Assembly (NCBI RefSeq): GCF_032814565.1
Contig: NZ_CP136521.1
Coordinates: 620,001 to 684,000, forward strand
Direction: 5' to 3'
Origin: Hwangdonia lutea
Lineage (GTDB): Bacteria > Bacteroidota > Bacteroidia > Flavobacteriales > Flavobacteriaceae
DNA length: 64,000 nt
A program made the translations under genes and the position numbers. The notes below the pieces were generated by a model. It worked only from the letters and a program-made list of their open reading frames with translations. It ran no database searches and was not told the origin of the DNA. This document shows, piece by piece, positions 9,473-17,471 of this stretch. How positions within the stretch are numbered: the first letter of the stretch is position 1; every line of letters begins with the position of its first letter.

Positions 9473-9931
9473 TTACTTCATTTTGAGCGTTGGCAAAATT
9501 CAAGCTCTTTTGGTTTTTTTCTTTGGCTTTGAGTATCGGCAAAAACCAAATGTGCTTGAATGTGCGGTTGGCTTTCTACACTGACCGATAACTCATTTAT
9601 ATACAGAACTTTTATCCTTTTATACACCCATTTTGGTCCGCTATACGGAACTTTAAACTTTTTACATATTTCTTCATTTCAATTAAAACTACGAACAAAA
9701 AATATATAAATGCTAAATGTAAATCGACTTACAAAATATTTAATGCGGAAAACCGTAAGCGTTCTGGAATAAAATGCTTAATCAATAATTAGGGAGAGGT
9801 TAAATATACTAATTAATAGTAAGTAATTACTCTATGAAAATGAAAAAAATGTGAATTTTTTAATCATTTCACACAATACAAAAATCAAGATTATTGCAAA
9901 TGCTTTACTGATAAATGAAGTTTTATAATAA
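9473..9931. repeat. Right flank of the STAND gene, repeats, no gene
   Basis: Contains GAGCGTTGGC (about 9485-9494), AATGTGCTTG followed by TGTGCGGTTGGCTTTC (9558-9576) and ACCGATAAC (9584-9592). The first two resemble strings at 5930-6017 in the same orientation. ACCGATAAC is the inverse of GTTATCGGT at 5886-5894. From 9600 to 9931 I see only AT-rich sequence without a supported gene; the STAND promoter is presumably near 9480-9560. Confidence 0.5.
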
Positions 9932-10279
9932 TTACTTTGCCAACAATAGCTTTTCTATAGCGTCATAACTCACCAATTGGGCATCTGGTAGAATACTATC
10001 TACCAAATCCAATACCGTGGCTATGGTCATTTCCTTGGAGCAATTGGACAGTCTTGGTGAGGCAAAGTCATTCTCACTGTCCAGTGCCAAGATACATGTT
10101 CTTAAAAGGCATGAAATGATATAGCGCAGTTCGCCGTTGTCGCTCACTTCGAAGGTCACCTCCTGCATGGTGGGATTGTCCTCACGCTTATAGTATTTGC
10201 GTTCTCTGGGATACAATAATCGAAGGACTGTTTCCAGTTTTTCTTTATCCGTCATATCCTTTGTGTTGTTTCTTTCCAT
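9932..10279 (-). CDS. Small helical protein, third paralogue of the HEPN-operon module
   Basis: Unrecognised protein of 115 residues. Its second half (LRYIISCLLRTCILALDSEND, then TVLDLVDSILPDAQLVSYD, EKLLLAK) aligns with the two following small proteins and with the C-terminal tail of the HEPN protein at 11107-12186. The shared pattern is L-x3-CI-x-AL-x(n)-VL-x6-LIP-x(n)-LD-x4-LL. It is the last gene of a four-gene minus-strand operon, 14 bp behind its neighbour. It is predicted to be cytoplasmic and all-alpha, with no signal peptide. Function is unknown; a role with the HEPN protein is inferred from shared sequence and order. Confidence 0.7.
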   Translation of the reverse strand: MERNNTKDMTDKEKLETVLRLLYPRERKYYKREDNPTMQEVTFEVSDNGELRYIISCLLRTCILALDSENDFASPRLSNCSKEMTIATVLDLVDSILPDAQLVSYDAIEKLLLAK

Positions 10280-10293
10280 TTCATTTTCAAATT

Positions 10294-10668
10294 TTAATTT
10301 ACACCTTCTTCTTCTTGCGAAAGCATAAGTTTTCGCATTTCATCCAAATAAATACCTTCTTCCAAGGGTATCAGGTTTTTTGCAAATTCCAAAACTCTTT
10401 TTACATCGGATTCTTTATTCTTTATGTGCAGTGTCAAGTCCTGTTGTTCTTCCAAGGCCAGAATGCATACATTGAGTGTGGATTTTAAAATAGAGAACAG
10501 TTCAGCATAATCGTAGACTCGACAGTAATTTAAGTAATAACCTTCCTGTGTGCCTTCAATGGGTCTTAACAATACAAAGTTCTCCTCGCTCAACTCCTTG
10601 ATCTTTTTCATTTTTATCAGGGTATCCTCTAAAGGCCGTTCCTCTATTTGGTCTGTTCTGTTTTTCAT
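10294..10668 (-). CDS. Small helical protein, second paralogue of the HEPN-operon module
   Basis: Unrecognised protein of 124 residues, clearly paralogous to the gene at 10733-11101. Shared blocks are GYYLNY, Y-x-EL-x3-L-x-S-x-LN-x-CI-x-AL, VLEF-x-KNLIP-x-EE and LD-x3-K. It lies 64 bp behind that paralogue and 14 bp before the third copy. No enzyme motif, membrane segment or signal peptide is visible. Tandem duplication is the simplest origin. The function is unknown. Confidence 0.72.
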   Translation of the reverse strand: MKNRTDQIEERPLEDTLIKMKKIKELSEENFVLLRPIEGTQEGYYLNYCRVYDYAELFSILKSTLNVCILALEEQQDLTLHIKNKESDVKRVLEFAKNLIPLEEGIYLDEMRKLMLSQEEEGVN

Positions 10669-10732
10669 GATTTTTAGTTTTAGACACCTAACAAGGAGTG
10701 TTATTTCCAGAAGGATTTAGTTTATGTTTTAT

Positions 10733-11101
10733 CTACTTTTTTTCATCATTTCTCAATAGTACTTTTTTGGATTTATCCAAAAACTCAAGTTCCTCATGGG
10801 GAATTAGATTCTTTGTAAATTCCAATACATCGGCAAATTGTTTGTGCGCCTCCCTGATGTCCCTTTTTTCACAATTTGGGTCATAACCGTCCAATGCCAT
10901 AATGCATATGTTTAAAATGGACTCCAACGTATATCCCAATTCTTCATAATTGTGCACATACACATAGTTGAGATAGTACCCTCCCCTAATTCTTGAGGTT
11001 GGGGTGAGCAACCTGAAGTGTTCCTGTGCTATTTTATTCAACTCTTGAAGCTTCTTACCAAGCTTCTCTTTGGATTGCTTTTTTGCTTTTTTATTTTTCA
11101 T
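10733..11101 (-). CDS. Small helical protein, first paralogue of the HEPN-operon module
   Basis: Unrecognised protein of 122 residues with a Lys-rich N-terminus (KNKKAKKQSKEKLGKK). It then has GGYYLNYVYVHNYEELGYTL, LNICIMALDG and VLEFTKNLIPHEELEFLDKS. The last two blocks match the two downstream small proteins. It follows the HEPN protein with a 5-bp gap, so translation is probably coupled. It may be an interaction partner, antitoxin-like or a scaffold; nothing in the sequence decides. Confidence 0.72.
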   Translation of the reverse strand: MKNKKAKKQSKEKLGKKLQELNKIAQEHFRLLTPTSRIRGGYYLNYVYVHNYEELGYTLESILNICIMALDGYDPNCEKRDIREAHKQFADVLEFTKNLIPHEELEFLDKSKKVLLRNDEKK

Positions 11102-11106
11102 GATTT

Positions 11107-12186
11107 CTAAGGACTTGTCTCTTTAAGGGGCAAAAGTTCTATTGCCAGTTGTAAAACTTCCATTATGTCATAGTGAAATCCATTTACTTGGACTGGTGGG
11201 GCAACATCGTCCTGTAAACAGGTCATACTTAGTACCATCAGGGACTTGGCCATACATAGCATTTCAAAGGGGGTATCGAATTCTAATTTCCGAACCAAAC
11301 TATCTGACTCATGATTGTTGGTTGGTTCTTTCAAGGGGTTTTCTGAACATGAATCCATGTCATTATGTACCATGGTTTCCATAAAAACCGATAGTTCTTC
11401 ATTGAACAGAGATTTGATTTCATTTATGAACAATGCCAGCTTTTGTGACAGTTGGTCCAGTTCCCTATCGGTTATCCTGTAGCTGTGGCTATATCTTGCA
11501 GATGAATAGGCGTCTTCCAACAGATCCAACAATCCAGTTTCTGCATCCGATTCCGGCAAAAACATACCTTGCAATTCGTTCAACGAATTCAATACATAGG
11601 TTTGGTGGTTCTTGATACTGTGGCATATCTTTGTCTTGCCACATATAAACCGCTCTAAAACCCTATAGCCCTGCTCAAAGGTCTGGTGCATCATAAAGGC
11701 ACTTTGTGATAGATCCCTTTGTGCCCTGAAAAATTGGATGCCTTTTTTAAAGGATTTCATTCGGGACATGTCCCTCTTAAAATCCTGCTTGATCTTTTCA
11801 AAAAGTTTGGTTGGTTCTTCTTTGGGATAGTTCCAGATTGAAATGTTTTGGGTGGTTTTGTAAACCAAGCTCTTTTCGTGGCAATTGTTTAGAAAATATA
11901 AATTGCCACATAGTAGTTCACTCTGGGCATAGCTAAAGGTAAAGACCCTATAACCGAAGTCTTCATAATCCAAAAAAACAGAGTTTATAACAGGCATTAT
12001 ATGTTCAATGTCTACTTTATGGGAACGTCCCATTATGATGTTGATTCGATATCTAAATGAATGATGGCAAGTCCCTTTGTTCAGATAAATACTTTCAACG
12101 TCAATAGCCTCTACTATTTTGGCAATGATTTTACAAAGCTGTTTTGGGTTATCCCCTGCTCTATTTTCAACGCTTATGGCTCCCAT
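11107..12186 (-). CDS. HEPN domain protein with degenerate nucleotidyltransferase-like N-terminus
   Basis: Protein of 359 residues. The N-terminal ~120 residues resemble an MNT-type nucleotidyltransferase fold in length and position, but the GS-x(n)-DxD signature is not present. Residues about 150-265 form a HEPN-like helical domain: FFRAQRDLSQSAFMMHQTFEQGYRVLERF followed later by ARYSHSYRIT, a typical HEPN block. The RNase motif R-x4-6-H is not evident, so this may be a non-catalytic HEPN. The C-terminal ~65 residues (SLMVLSMTCLQDD, VLQLAIELLPLKE) resemble the module in the three small downstream proteins. It is first in the operon and divergent from the XRE regulator across a 127-bp gap. 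A toxin-antitoxin or defence role is possible but unproven. Confidence 0.65.
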   Translation of the reverse strand: MGAISVENRAGDNPKQLCKIIAKIVEAIDVESIYLNKGTCHHSFRYRINIIMGRSHKVDIEHIMPVINSVFLDYEDFGYRVFTFSYAQSELLCGNLYFLNNCHEKSLVYKTTQNISIWNYPKEEPTKLFEKIKQDFKRDMSRMKSFKKGIQFFRAQRDLSQSAFMMHQTFEQGYRVLERFICGKTKICHSIKNHQTYVLNSLNELQGMFLPESDAETGLLDLLEDAYSSARYSHSYRITDRELDQLSQKLALFINEIKSLFNEELSVFMETMVHNDMDSCSENPLKEPTNNHESDSLVRKLEFDTPFEMLCMAKSLMVLSMTCLQDDVAPPVQVNGFHYDIMEVLQLAIELLPLKETSP

Positions 12187-12301
12187 GTTTTTTGTTTTAC
12201 ATAAACTAAGTGAATAAACCTTAAGTACCGAACCAACCCTCCTTGTATAATACCAATTAGAATTTGTTTTTTACCTATGGGAAAATAATTGAAAAAAAAA
12301 C

Positions 12302-12309
12302 TATATTTG
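12302..12309 (+). promoter_or_regulatory. -7 box of the XRE regulator, possibly leaderless
   Basis: TATATTTG is a perfect Bacteroidota -7 box (TAnnTTTG). It ends only 4 nt before the ATG at 12314, which would place the transcript start at or next to the start codon. No clear -33 TTG lies 19-20 nt upstream. The 127-bp region up to the divergent HEPN gene could hold operators for this regulator. Confidence 0.4.
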
Positions 12310-12313
12310 ATGT

Positions 12314-12712
12314 ATGGAAACAGCAACAAAACCAAATCACATAGGCAGAAAGATTAGCCGCATCAGGGAACTAAGGGGCATGAAACAGGAAACTTTGGCA
12401 GAAGAACTGGGCATTAGCCAACAGGCTGTATCAAATATCGAAAAATCGGAGACCATCGACGATGTGAAATTGGAAGAAATTGCAAATGCTTTGGGAGTGA
12501 CCAAGGAAGGCATCAAACAATTCAATGAAGAATCAATATTCAACTACTTCAATAGTTTCCATGACAGCAGCGCTTTTAATACGCACTGTACCTTCAATCC
12601 CTTGGACAAATTGATGGATGCACACGAAGAAAACAAAAAACTCTACGAACGTTTATTGAAAGCTGAACAAGACAAAATCACTTATTTAGAACAGCTATTG
12701 AAAGAAAAATAA
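12314..12712 (+). CDS. XRE-family transcriptional regulator
   Basis: Protein of 132 residues with an N-terminal Cro/C1-type helix-turn-helix (about residues 10-66: IGRKISRIRELRGMKQETL, ELGISQQAVSNIEKS). A C-terminal coiled coil follows (KLMDAHEENKKLYERLLKAEQDK), probably for oligomerisation. It is the only plus-strand gene between the integrase and the right end of the element. It is divergent from the HEPN operon and convergent with the mobilization genes, from which a strong bidirectional terminator separates it. It probably controls the divergent operon or transfer genes; targets are not shown. Confidence 0.88.
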   Translation: METATKPNHIGRKISRIRELRGMKQETLAEELGISQQAVSNIEKSETIDDVKLEEIANALGVTKEGIKQFNEESIFNYFNSFHDSSAFNTHCTFNPLDKLMDAHEENKKLYERLLKAEQDKITYLEQLLKEK

Positions 12713-12739
12713 ATTTACTTAATAAAAATATACTTTCGC

Positions 12740-12769
12740 AAAGGGAATCATTTAAAACTGATTCCCTTT
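12740..12769. terminator. Bidirectional terminator between XRE gene and mobilization operon
   Basis: Perfect 11-bp stem AAAGGGAATCA / TGATTCCCTTT with an 8-nt loop and flanking T-rich (plus) and A-rich sequence. It lies between the two converging transcripts. Confidence 0.85.
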
Positions 12770-12798
12770 TTTATGCTTTAAACTTTGGTGGTAATGAT

Positions 12799-14391
12799 TT
12801 AAGATTTCAATTGGAATAGTTGTCTGACCTCAAGATGAATCCGTTCAAAATTAGCCTGTATCTCGGCATCATTGTAACGATGTCTCGGTGGCGGCAAAGC
12901 CCTAGTAATGTTAGGCATTTTAAACTGGACCTTTCGATCCTTTCCGTCTGCAAACGAAATAAACTCGCCTTCCCTTAACCGAAAGAACACATCGGAACGT
13001 ATTTTACTGACTTCCTTCTCCCCCGTACTTATCCTGGAATCAAAATCCAAACTATTTTGGCTTTTGCTGATCGTGGTCGTTGGTCTTTTGACAATCTCAA
13101 AAAAGCGTTCATAATATTTGGCGGTGTCTGGGTCATTGGCTTTTCCAAAAAATTGGTAGGAGAGATTGCTCAAAATAGCACGGCTTGCCTTATCGCCATA
13201 CATCATATCATTTTGGGTTTTATCTTGCATTACATACACCGTTGAAATATCATAGCTCCGTAAGGTTGCCGGGATTCGATGCATATTGAGCAGCCTGATG
13301 GTGGGGGCTTCTTCCATAAGGATAAAAGAAGATTCCCGATGTCGTATACTCATTTGCTTTGTCATGGTATGGATAATAGTGGCAATCACCGGGGAATAAG
13401 CCGTTTCAAATTTAGGGTTGTTGACGATGGACACCACGGCTGGGTTTTTAGGATTATTGATATCCAAGGGCACTTCATCTGCAGAAAGAGTCATAAAGAT
13501 GCGTTGGGTACTGATTTTCTTTAGGGCATTCGCCAGTGTACTCATCACCCCTGCCGTTTGGCGTTCGGAATCCCTTCCTGAAATAAAAGCATTCGCCATA
13601 GCCTTAGAGGTATAATCGGAACTCAAAAAATCAATGAGGCTATCGGTATCCAAATACTGATAGGTAGCAATCAAATGAGGAAGCGTACAATATTTAGGAT
13701 GGGTGGTTTTGAGTTTCCATATAAGTCCTCCCAAAAGGCCTTCCACGGCATCATTAAAAAACTTGGAAGACCCTGAGGCGATGGATTCCCTTTGTTCCAA
13801 TAGGTTTTCCAAGAGTACCCGCGATACTTCATTGACACTTTCCTCGTCTTCCACATATCTTGGGGCAATGGGATTCACCTTGGCATAGATATCATCAAAG
13901 GAAATGATATGGAAAGGACGGTTGGATTCCTTATATAGAGGGTAAGCCATTTCGGTAATCTCAAAATGTTTGTAATCATGGATAAGACCGCAAAATTGAT
14001 ACTGCTGAAAATGCTTTAACATATTATAGACCACTGATTCGGTCTTGCCACTACCAGCAGACCCAATAACGGAGGCACCCCTACGGATGTTTCGGAGTTT
14101 TATAGTGCCATTCTTTACCTTGATTTTCATGAAATATTTTCGCTGTGTTTTAGGCTGCTCCCAAACTGGGCGAATCCAAACAAACAGGATATTTTTGATA
14201 ATTATTAGGGGCAAGAACCAATAGCCCAATAGAGCCATGAGCTTGTCAGGATGTTGGAGGTAAAGTAAATAGCCTATCATGAATAGCCCTAGGGCATGGA
14301 AGCCATAGGCGAACCGCATATAACGATAACCAATGGCCATCAAGGCAATTAAGGAGCTATAGATACTGATTATTAAAACTGGTGTTGTCAT
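12799..14391 (-). CDS. Type IV coupling protein (VirD4/TraG family) of the mobilization module
   Basis: Membrane-anchored DNA-transfer ATPase that links the relaxosome to a secretion channel. 530 residues: two or three N-terminal membrane helices (about 5-75), Walker A GSAGSGKT (110-117), a Walker B region FILMEEAP in the second half, and the family segment STVYVMQDKTQNDMMYG. The size fits the small coupling proteins of Bacteroidota mobilizable elements. It is last in the operon bfmA-like - relaxase - coupling protein, 12 bp behind the relaxase. No type IV secretion genes are found in the window, so transfer would depend on a helper element. Confidence 0.88.
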   Translation of the reverse strand: MTTPVLIISIYSSLIALMAIGYRYMRFAYGFHALGLFMIGYLLYLQHPDKLMALLGYWFLPLIIIKNILFVWIRPVWEQPKTQRKYFMKIKVKNGTIKLRNIRRGASVIGSAGSGKTESVVYNMLKHFQQYQFCGLIHDYKHFEITEMAYPLYKESNRPFHIISFDDIYAKVNPIAPRYVEDEESVNEVSRVLLENLLEQRESIASGSSKFFNDAVEGLLGGLIWKLKTTHPKYCTLPHLIATYQYLDTDSLIDFLSSDYTSKAMANAFISGRDSERQTAGVMSTLANALKKISTQRIFMTLSADEVPLDINNPKNPAVVSIVNNPKFETAYSPVIATIIHTMTKQMSIRHRESSFILMEEAPTIRLLNMHRIPATLRSYDISTVYVMQDKTQNDMMYGDKASRAILSNLSYQFFGKANDPDTAKYYERFFEIVKRPTTTISKSQNSLDFDSRISTGEKEVSKIRSDVFFRLREGEFISFADGKDRKVQFKMPNITRALPPPRHRYNDAEIQANFERIHLEVRQLFQLKS

Positions 14392-14403
14392 AGGATTGTT
14401 TTT

Positions 14404-15429
14404 TTAAATGCCGATGGAGCTTGCGTTTTTTGCCACATCGATCGTTTTTTTTAATTGTTTGAAGGCTTTCAGTGCCAATTGCACTTGGTTGGTGGGAATG
14501 TTCAGGTTGGGGACGTGTATACCCGCTTTCCCCATCATCTTAAAGGCGGCACTTTTTTCATTGGTTGGGAGTGCCATCAGGTGCGCATAGAACTTGTAAG
14601 GTTCTTTGTTGTACATTTTATGTGCCGTATAGCTTTCCACAAAATTCCGCTCGTATTTGAAGAGTTTATCAAAGGTCTTTTCTGCCTTTTCAAAAAACTG
14701 GTCGCGTTCAAAGCCCCGCTTGACTGGGCTGCCGTTCAAGATGACCTCGGAGGCTTTGTGGGAACTTCCTGGGGACAAACTGAGCGTGTTGGTTACATCC
14801 TTGCGGCTAACAATGATATGTACATGGGTCTGGAGTCCCTGCTTTTTCATTCCCTGCACGACCATCTTGCCATTGATGTGGTGTGGGGCTTCTGCCTTGA
14901 GCTGTTTGATCGTTTTTTGTATGGCTTGGCTGTTGCCCTCCAACTCCCCTCTTCTGATCTTCACCAAGTCATGTTCCAATTTTACAATTTGTGACCTAAA
15001 AGGTTGGTTCTCCTTTATTTCCCTATCAAAGCCTTTATAGGTACGTTCGTACTCTATCTTGGCATAGTATTTTATGCTGTCCACCGATACGGGCGTCTCC
15101 CTATAAAAGGAACTGGCATAGTCCTTCATAGTTTCCCTGACATACTGCCGAAGTTTTTCTGGGTCATTACCGATGTGCTTCAGTTCCCTTTGGCTTGGAC
15201 TGATGGTCAAGGAATAGAACTTAGGCTCGTTTTTTCTGAGTTTGGCGGTATTGCCATCAATGTCCTTGACGACATGTTTAGGGGATACATGGTCATGGTG
15301 CTGGTCAAAAAAGTGTTCTTGCAACTCAGGGGCTTTGTCATTGTTTTCCTTTTCCAGATAATCCACAAAATCGCCAGAGCTTTGTGAAAAGGTCGTGTCC
15401 AAATGTTGTTTGGTGATGGATATGTACAT
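14404..15429 (-). CDS. Relaxase, DUF5712 (MobB-like) family
   Basis: DNA-nicking transfer protein of 341 residues. It shows the relaxase metal motif THVHIIVSRKD (His-x-His at 202-204), and N-terminal YISITKQ and FYSLTISPSQREL strands typical of DUF5712 proteins. The nicking tyrosine is not identified with certainty; Y2 or tyrosines in the first 75 residues are candidates. It is encoded 2 bp behind the BfmA/BtgA-like gene and 12 bp before the coupling protein, as in other Bacteroidota mobilization cassettes. Base composition is visibly richer in G+C than the defence genes to the right, indicating a mosaic element. Confidence 0.85.
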   Translation of the reverse strand: MYISITKQHLDTTFSQSSGDFVDYLEKENNDKAPELQEHFFDQHHDHVSPKHVVKDIDGNTAKLRKNEPKFYSLTISPSQRELKHIGNDPEKLRQYVRETMKDYASSFYRETPVSVDSIKYYAKIEYERTYKGFDREIKENQPFRSQIVKLEHDLVKIRRGELEGNSQAIQKTIKQLKAEAPHHINGKMVVQGMKKQGLQTHVHIIVSRKDVTNTLSLSPGSSHKASEVILNGSPVKRGFERDQFFEKAEKTFDKLFKYERNFVESYTAHKMYNKEPYKFYAHLMALPTNEKSAAFKMMGKAGIHVPNLNIPTNQVQLALKAFKQLKKTIDVAKNASSIGI

Positions 15430-15431
15430 AA

Positions 15432-15983
15432 TTAACTGTTTTTTATTTTCTCTTTAAGAGCCTCATAGTCTTCCAAGGTCATATCCAATTGAAGCTTGGG
15501 TTTGCCAAAACTGCTTTTTACAATACGTACCTTGGAAAACAGAATGTCCTCAAATTGTTGTTTGGTCTCTTTTAAATCCCTTTGGAGGGTGTTCTTTTCT
15601 TTTCTCAGCTCGATAGCTTCCAATGACGTAGCAAAGAAAGGGTCAGGTTTGATGTCCTGTTTGACCTCGACCAAACGTGGTTGTTTCTGTTTGGGAGGCG
15701 TTTGTTCAAACAGCAATTGTAGCATCGCTGTGGTCGGCTGTGTCTGGTGCTTTTCGATATCCTTTACAATGGCAACCAAAGCATTTATGCGCTTTTTGAT
15801 ATTGGCTTCCATGCCCCGCATGTTTGGGCCCAGGTCGGACATGGGCGACAATTGGTAGGTATCAAAAAAGTCCATCATATGATCCAGTGTCTCGGTATAG
15901 GATCCTCCTACTTTGGCACAAAACCCCTTGAACCGTTCTACGGTGTCCTTATGGAAATTGATACTTAAAAATCGGCGTTTCAT
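15432..15983 (-). CDS. BfmA/BtgA family mobilization protein
   Basis: Relaxosome accessory protein of 183 residues. The N-terminus KRRFLSINFHKDTVERFKGFCAKVGGSYTET resembles a ribbon-helix-helix-like DNA-binding start. It is followed by helical segments ending in a coiled coil (IELRKEKNTLQRDLKETKQQF). Family members bind near oriT and help the relaxase. It is first in the operon; the 400-bp region upstream with inverted repeats is the natural place for oriT. Confidence 0.85.
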   Translation of the reverse strand: MKRRFLSINFHKDTVERFKGFCAKVGGSYTETLDHMMDFFDTYQLSPMSDLGPNMRGMEANIKKRINALVAIVKDIEKHQTQPTTAMLQLLFEQTPPKQKQPRLVEVKQDIKPDPFFATSLEAIELRKEKNTLQRDLKETKQQFEDILFSKVRIVKSSFGKPKLQLDMTLEDYEALKEKIKNS

Positions 15984-16388
15984 ATACTTTTTTATTTGAT
16001 TATGTTAATGCACCCCAGTGTTTATGCGGGTTTCCAAGGGCATTAACATAATTTCGGTGTTTGTTCCTTTGAACAAATAAAATTTCAAATTACTTAAATA
16101 ACTGATTTACAGTTATTTGTAAAAATATTAGATAACGCAATGCCGCTTTAGCGCATTGCCCTCTTGCTATACCTTTTCGTCCCGCTAGGGACAAAAATTT
16201 TCAGACGCCCAACCAAAGTCGGATGTCCTATTTTTAATTTATGGATTGGTCATTTTAGGAAAGTCAAATCAAAAAACGCAATGACCAAATGATGTTGGTA
16301 TTCAACGTTATAAAGATAAGATTTTCAATTAATTACACATAAAAAAAACCCATCATAATAAATGGGCTTGTTTGGTTCAATTTGGTGT
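15984..16388. promoter_or_regulatory. Candidate oriT / operator region with inverted repeats, no gene
   Basis: Immediately upstream of the mobilization operon is a perfect 13-bp inverted repeat, ATTATGTTAATGC (15999-16011) and GCATTAACATAAT (16040-16052), with a 28-nt spacer. Further upstream are two short hairpins: GCAATGC / GCATTGC at 16137-16159 and GTCCC-GCTA-GGGAC at 16179-16192. Location, spacing and palindromes fit an origin of transfer or an operator for the BfmA-like protein. The exact nick site cannot be named from sequence alone. No coding region is supported here. Confidence 0.5.
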
Positions 16389-16586
16389 TCATATTTTGAA
16401 AACATATTTATAATTGTATAGATTTCGTATCGCTTCTTCTTCCAACAGGGTATCGTAATTAACATCGTATTCCCTGGCATAGTTCCTTAATTGCTCCCCA
16501 AATCGCTTTTCCACATCTTTTTTTGATTTGGAAATCAAGTGTAATTGGGTATCGTTATCGAGGTTGTTGTAATTCAAATAGACCAT
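16389..16586 (-). CDS. Small hypothetical protein of mobile elements
   Basis: 65 residues: MVYLNYNNLDNDTQLHLISK and a charged helical middle, ending YNYKYVFKI. No known domain is recognised. It lies 15 bp behind the RadC-like gene on the same strand, so probably co-transcribed with ssb and radC-like in a maintenance block. Similar short proteins are often seen beside RadC-like genes in Bacteroidota elements, but the function is unknown. Confidence 0.6.
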   Translation of the reverse strand: MVYLNYNNLDNDTQLHLISKSKKDVEKRFGEQLRNYAREYDVNYDTLLEEEAIRNLYNYKYVFKI

Positions 16587-16601
16587 AATTGAGGTGTTAA
16601 A

Positions 16602-17051
16602 TCATAACATACCGTTATCTGAAAAGCTGTAATATCCACCATCGGGAGCAATGATGATATGGTCCAAAACTTTCACATCAAAAAAAGCAGCGGCGTTCTT
16701 GATTTTTTCTGTGAGTTGTTTGTCGGCTTCACTGGGCATCAATTTTCCACTCGGGTGGCTATGCGATAAAATCACCCCTACCGAAAGGGATTTCAAAATG
16801 ACGGCAAATAAAATGCGGACGTCCACCAATGTTCCGGTAATGCCACCAGTGGATAATTGATAAATCCCCTTGATTTTATTGGAGTTGTTCAATAATAGCA
16901 CCTTAAAGGATTCCTGTATGCATATGGTGTCCTTATCCCATGTCTCAAAAAGTAGTCTTCCTGCATCAGCTGAACTTTTAATGGCAGGGGATTTTGATAG
17001 CGCTATTTTCTCTTTGTAACTGATTTTTATTTCGTTAACTTTGCTTCTCAT
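16602..17051 (-). CDS. RadC-like JAB domain protein
   Basis: 149 residues covering the JAB/MPN domain of RadC proteins without the N-terminal helix-hairpin-helix half of chromosomal RadC. The metal-binding signature HSHPSG with the downstream SEAD acid is intact (ILSHSHPSGKLMPSEADKQL). The upstream segment GITGTLVDVRILF is typical of RadC. Such proteins are very common in plasmids and integrative elements near ssb; their activity is unproven. A deconjugating role for the nearby CBASS (like Cap3) is unlikely, because the sequence is of RadC type and belongs to a different transcription block. Confidence 0.88.
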   Translation of the reverse strand: MRSKVNEIKISYKEKIALSKSPAIKSSADAGRLLFETWDKDTICIQESFKVLLLNNSNKIKGIYQLSTGGITGTLVDVRILFAVILKSLSVGVILSHSHPSGKLMPSEADKQLTEKIKNAAAFFDVKVLDHIIIAPDGGYYSFSDNGML

Positions 17052-17079
17052 TGTTTTTTTCTTTAGAGATTAATAATGA

Positions 17080-17124
17080 AAAGAGGGCACACACTAATTG
17101 AAAACTGGTTTTAGTGCCCTCTTT
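17080..17124 (-). terminator. Stem-loop between ssb and the RadC-like gene
   Basis: Perfect 11-bp stem AAAGAGGGCAC / GTGCCCTCTTT enclosing 23 nt that contain a second small palindrome (AAAACTGGTTTT). It sits in the 81-bp gap behind ssb. It may terminate or attenuate the ssb transcript before radC. Confidence 0.6.
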
Positions 17125-17132
17125 ATTTTTGT

Positions 17133-17471
17133 TTACTCTTTGCCACCCAAAAGGAGTATTTCACTCACTACCACTTCGATCACATAGCGTTTTGTGCCGT
17201 TCTTGTCCTCATAACTTCTTGAGGTCAGTTTGCCCGCAATGGCAACTTCTTTCCCTTTGGTCACATATTTTTCAATAATTTTTACCGTTCTGCCCCAAGC
17301 CACAATATTGTGCCAATCCGTTTGGGTCTGTTTTTCGCCTTTGGCATTCTTGTAATGCTCATTGGTAGCCAATGGAAATTTTGCTACTATTTTTCCATTT
17401 TCCAAAGTTGTAATTGTTGGGTCTTGTCCGACGTTTCCAATTAACTGTACATGGTTTTTTAATGTTCCCAT
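17133..17471 (-). CDS. ssb: Single-stranded DNA-binding protein
   Basis: 112 residues forming an OB-fold SSB: MGTLKNHVQLIGNVGQDPTI start, TQTDWHNIVAWGRT, IAGKLTSRSYEDKNGTKRYV and EVVVSEILLLG. It lacks the long acidic C-terminal tail ending in DIPF of housekeeping SSB, which is usual for element-borne copies. It likely protects single-stranded DNA during transfer or replication of the element. It is first gene of the ssb - radC-like - small ORF block. Confidence 0.92.
   Translation of the reverse strand: MGTLKNHVQLIGNVGQDPTITTLENGKIVAKFPLATNEHYKNAKGEKQTQTDWHNIVAWGRTVKIIEKYVTKGKEVAIAGKLTSRSYEDKNGTKRYVIEVVVSEILLLGGKE

Noticed and set aside
5760-9600. Integron attC sites around the STAND gene
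   Set aside because: No clear RYYYAAC/GTTRRRY core pairs and no integron integrase were seen, so I kept only the weaker claim of related flanking repeats.
16602-17051. JAB protein near CBASS as a Cap3-type deconjugase
   Set aside because: The sequence is of the RadC type, lies in the ssb block more than 1 kb from the CBASS operon, and such RadC-like genes are common in mobile elements without CBASS.
12799-17471. Self-transmissible conjugative element
   Set aside because: Relaxase, accessory protein and coupling ATPase are present, but no tra genes for a mating channel, so the element is called mobilizable only.
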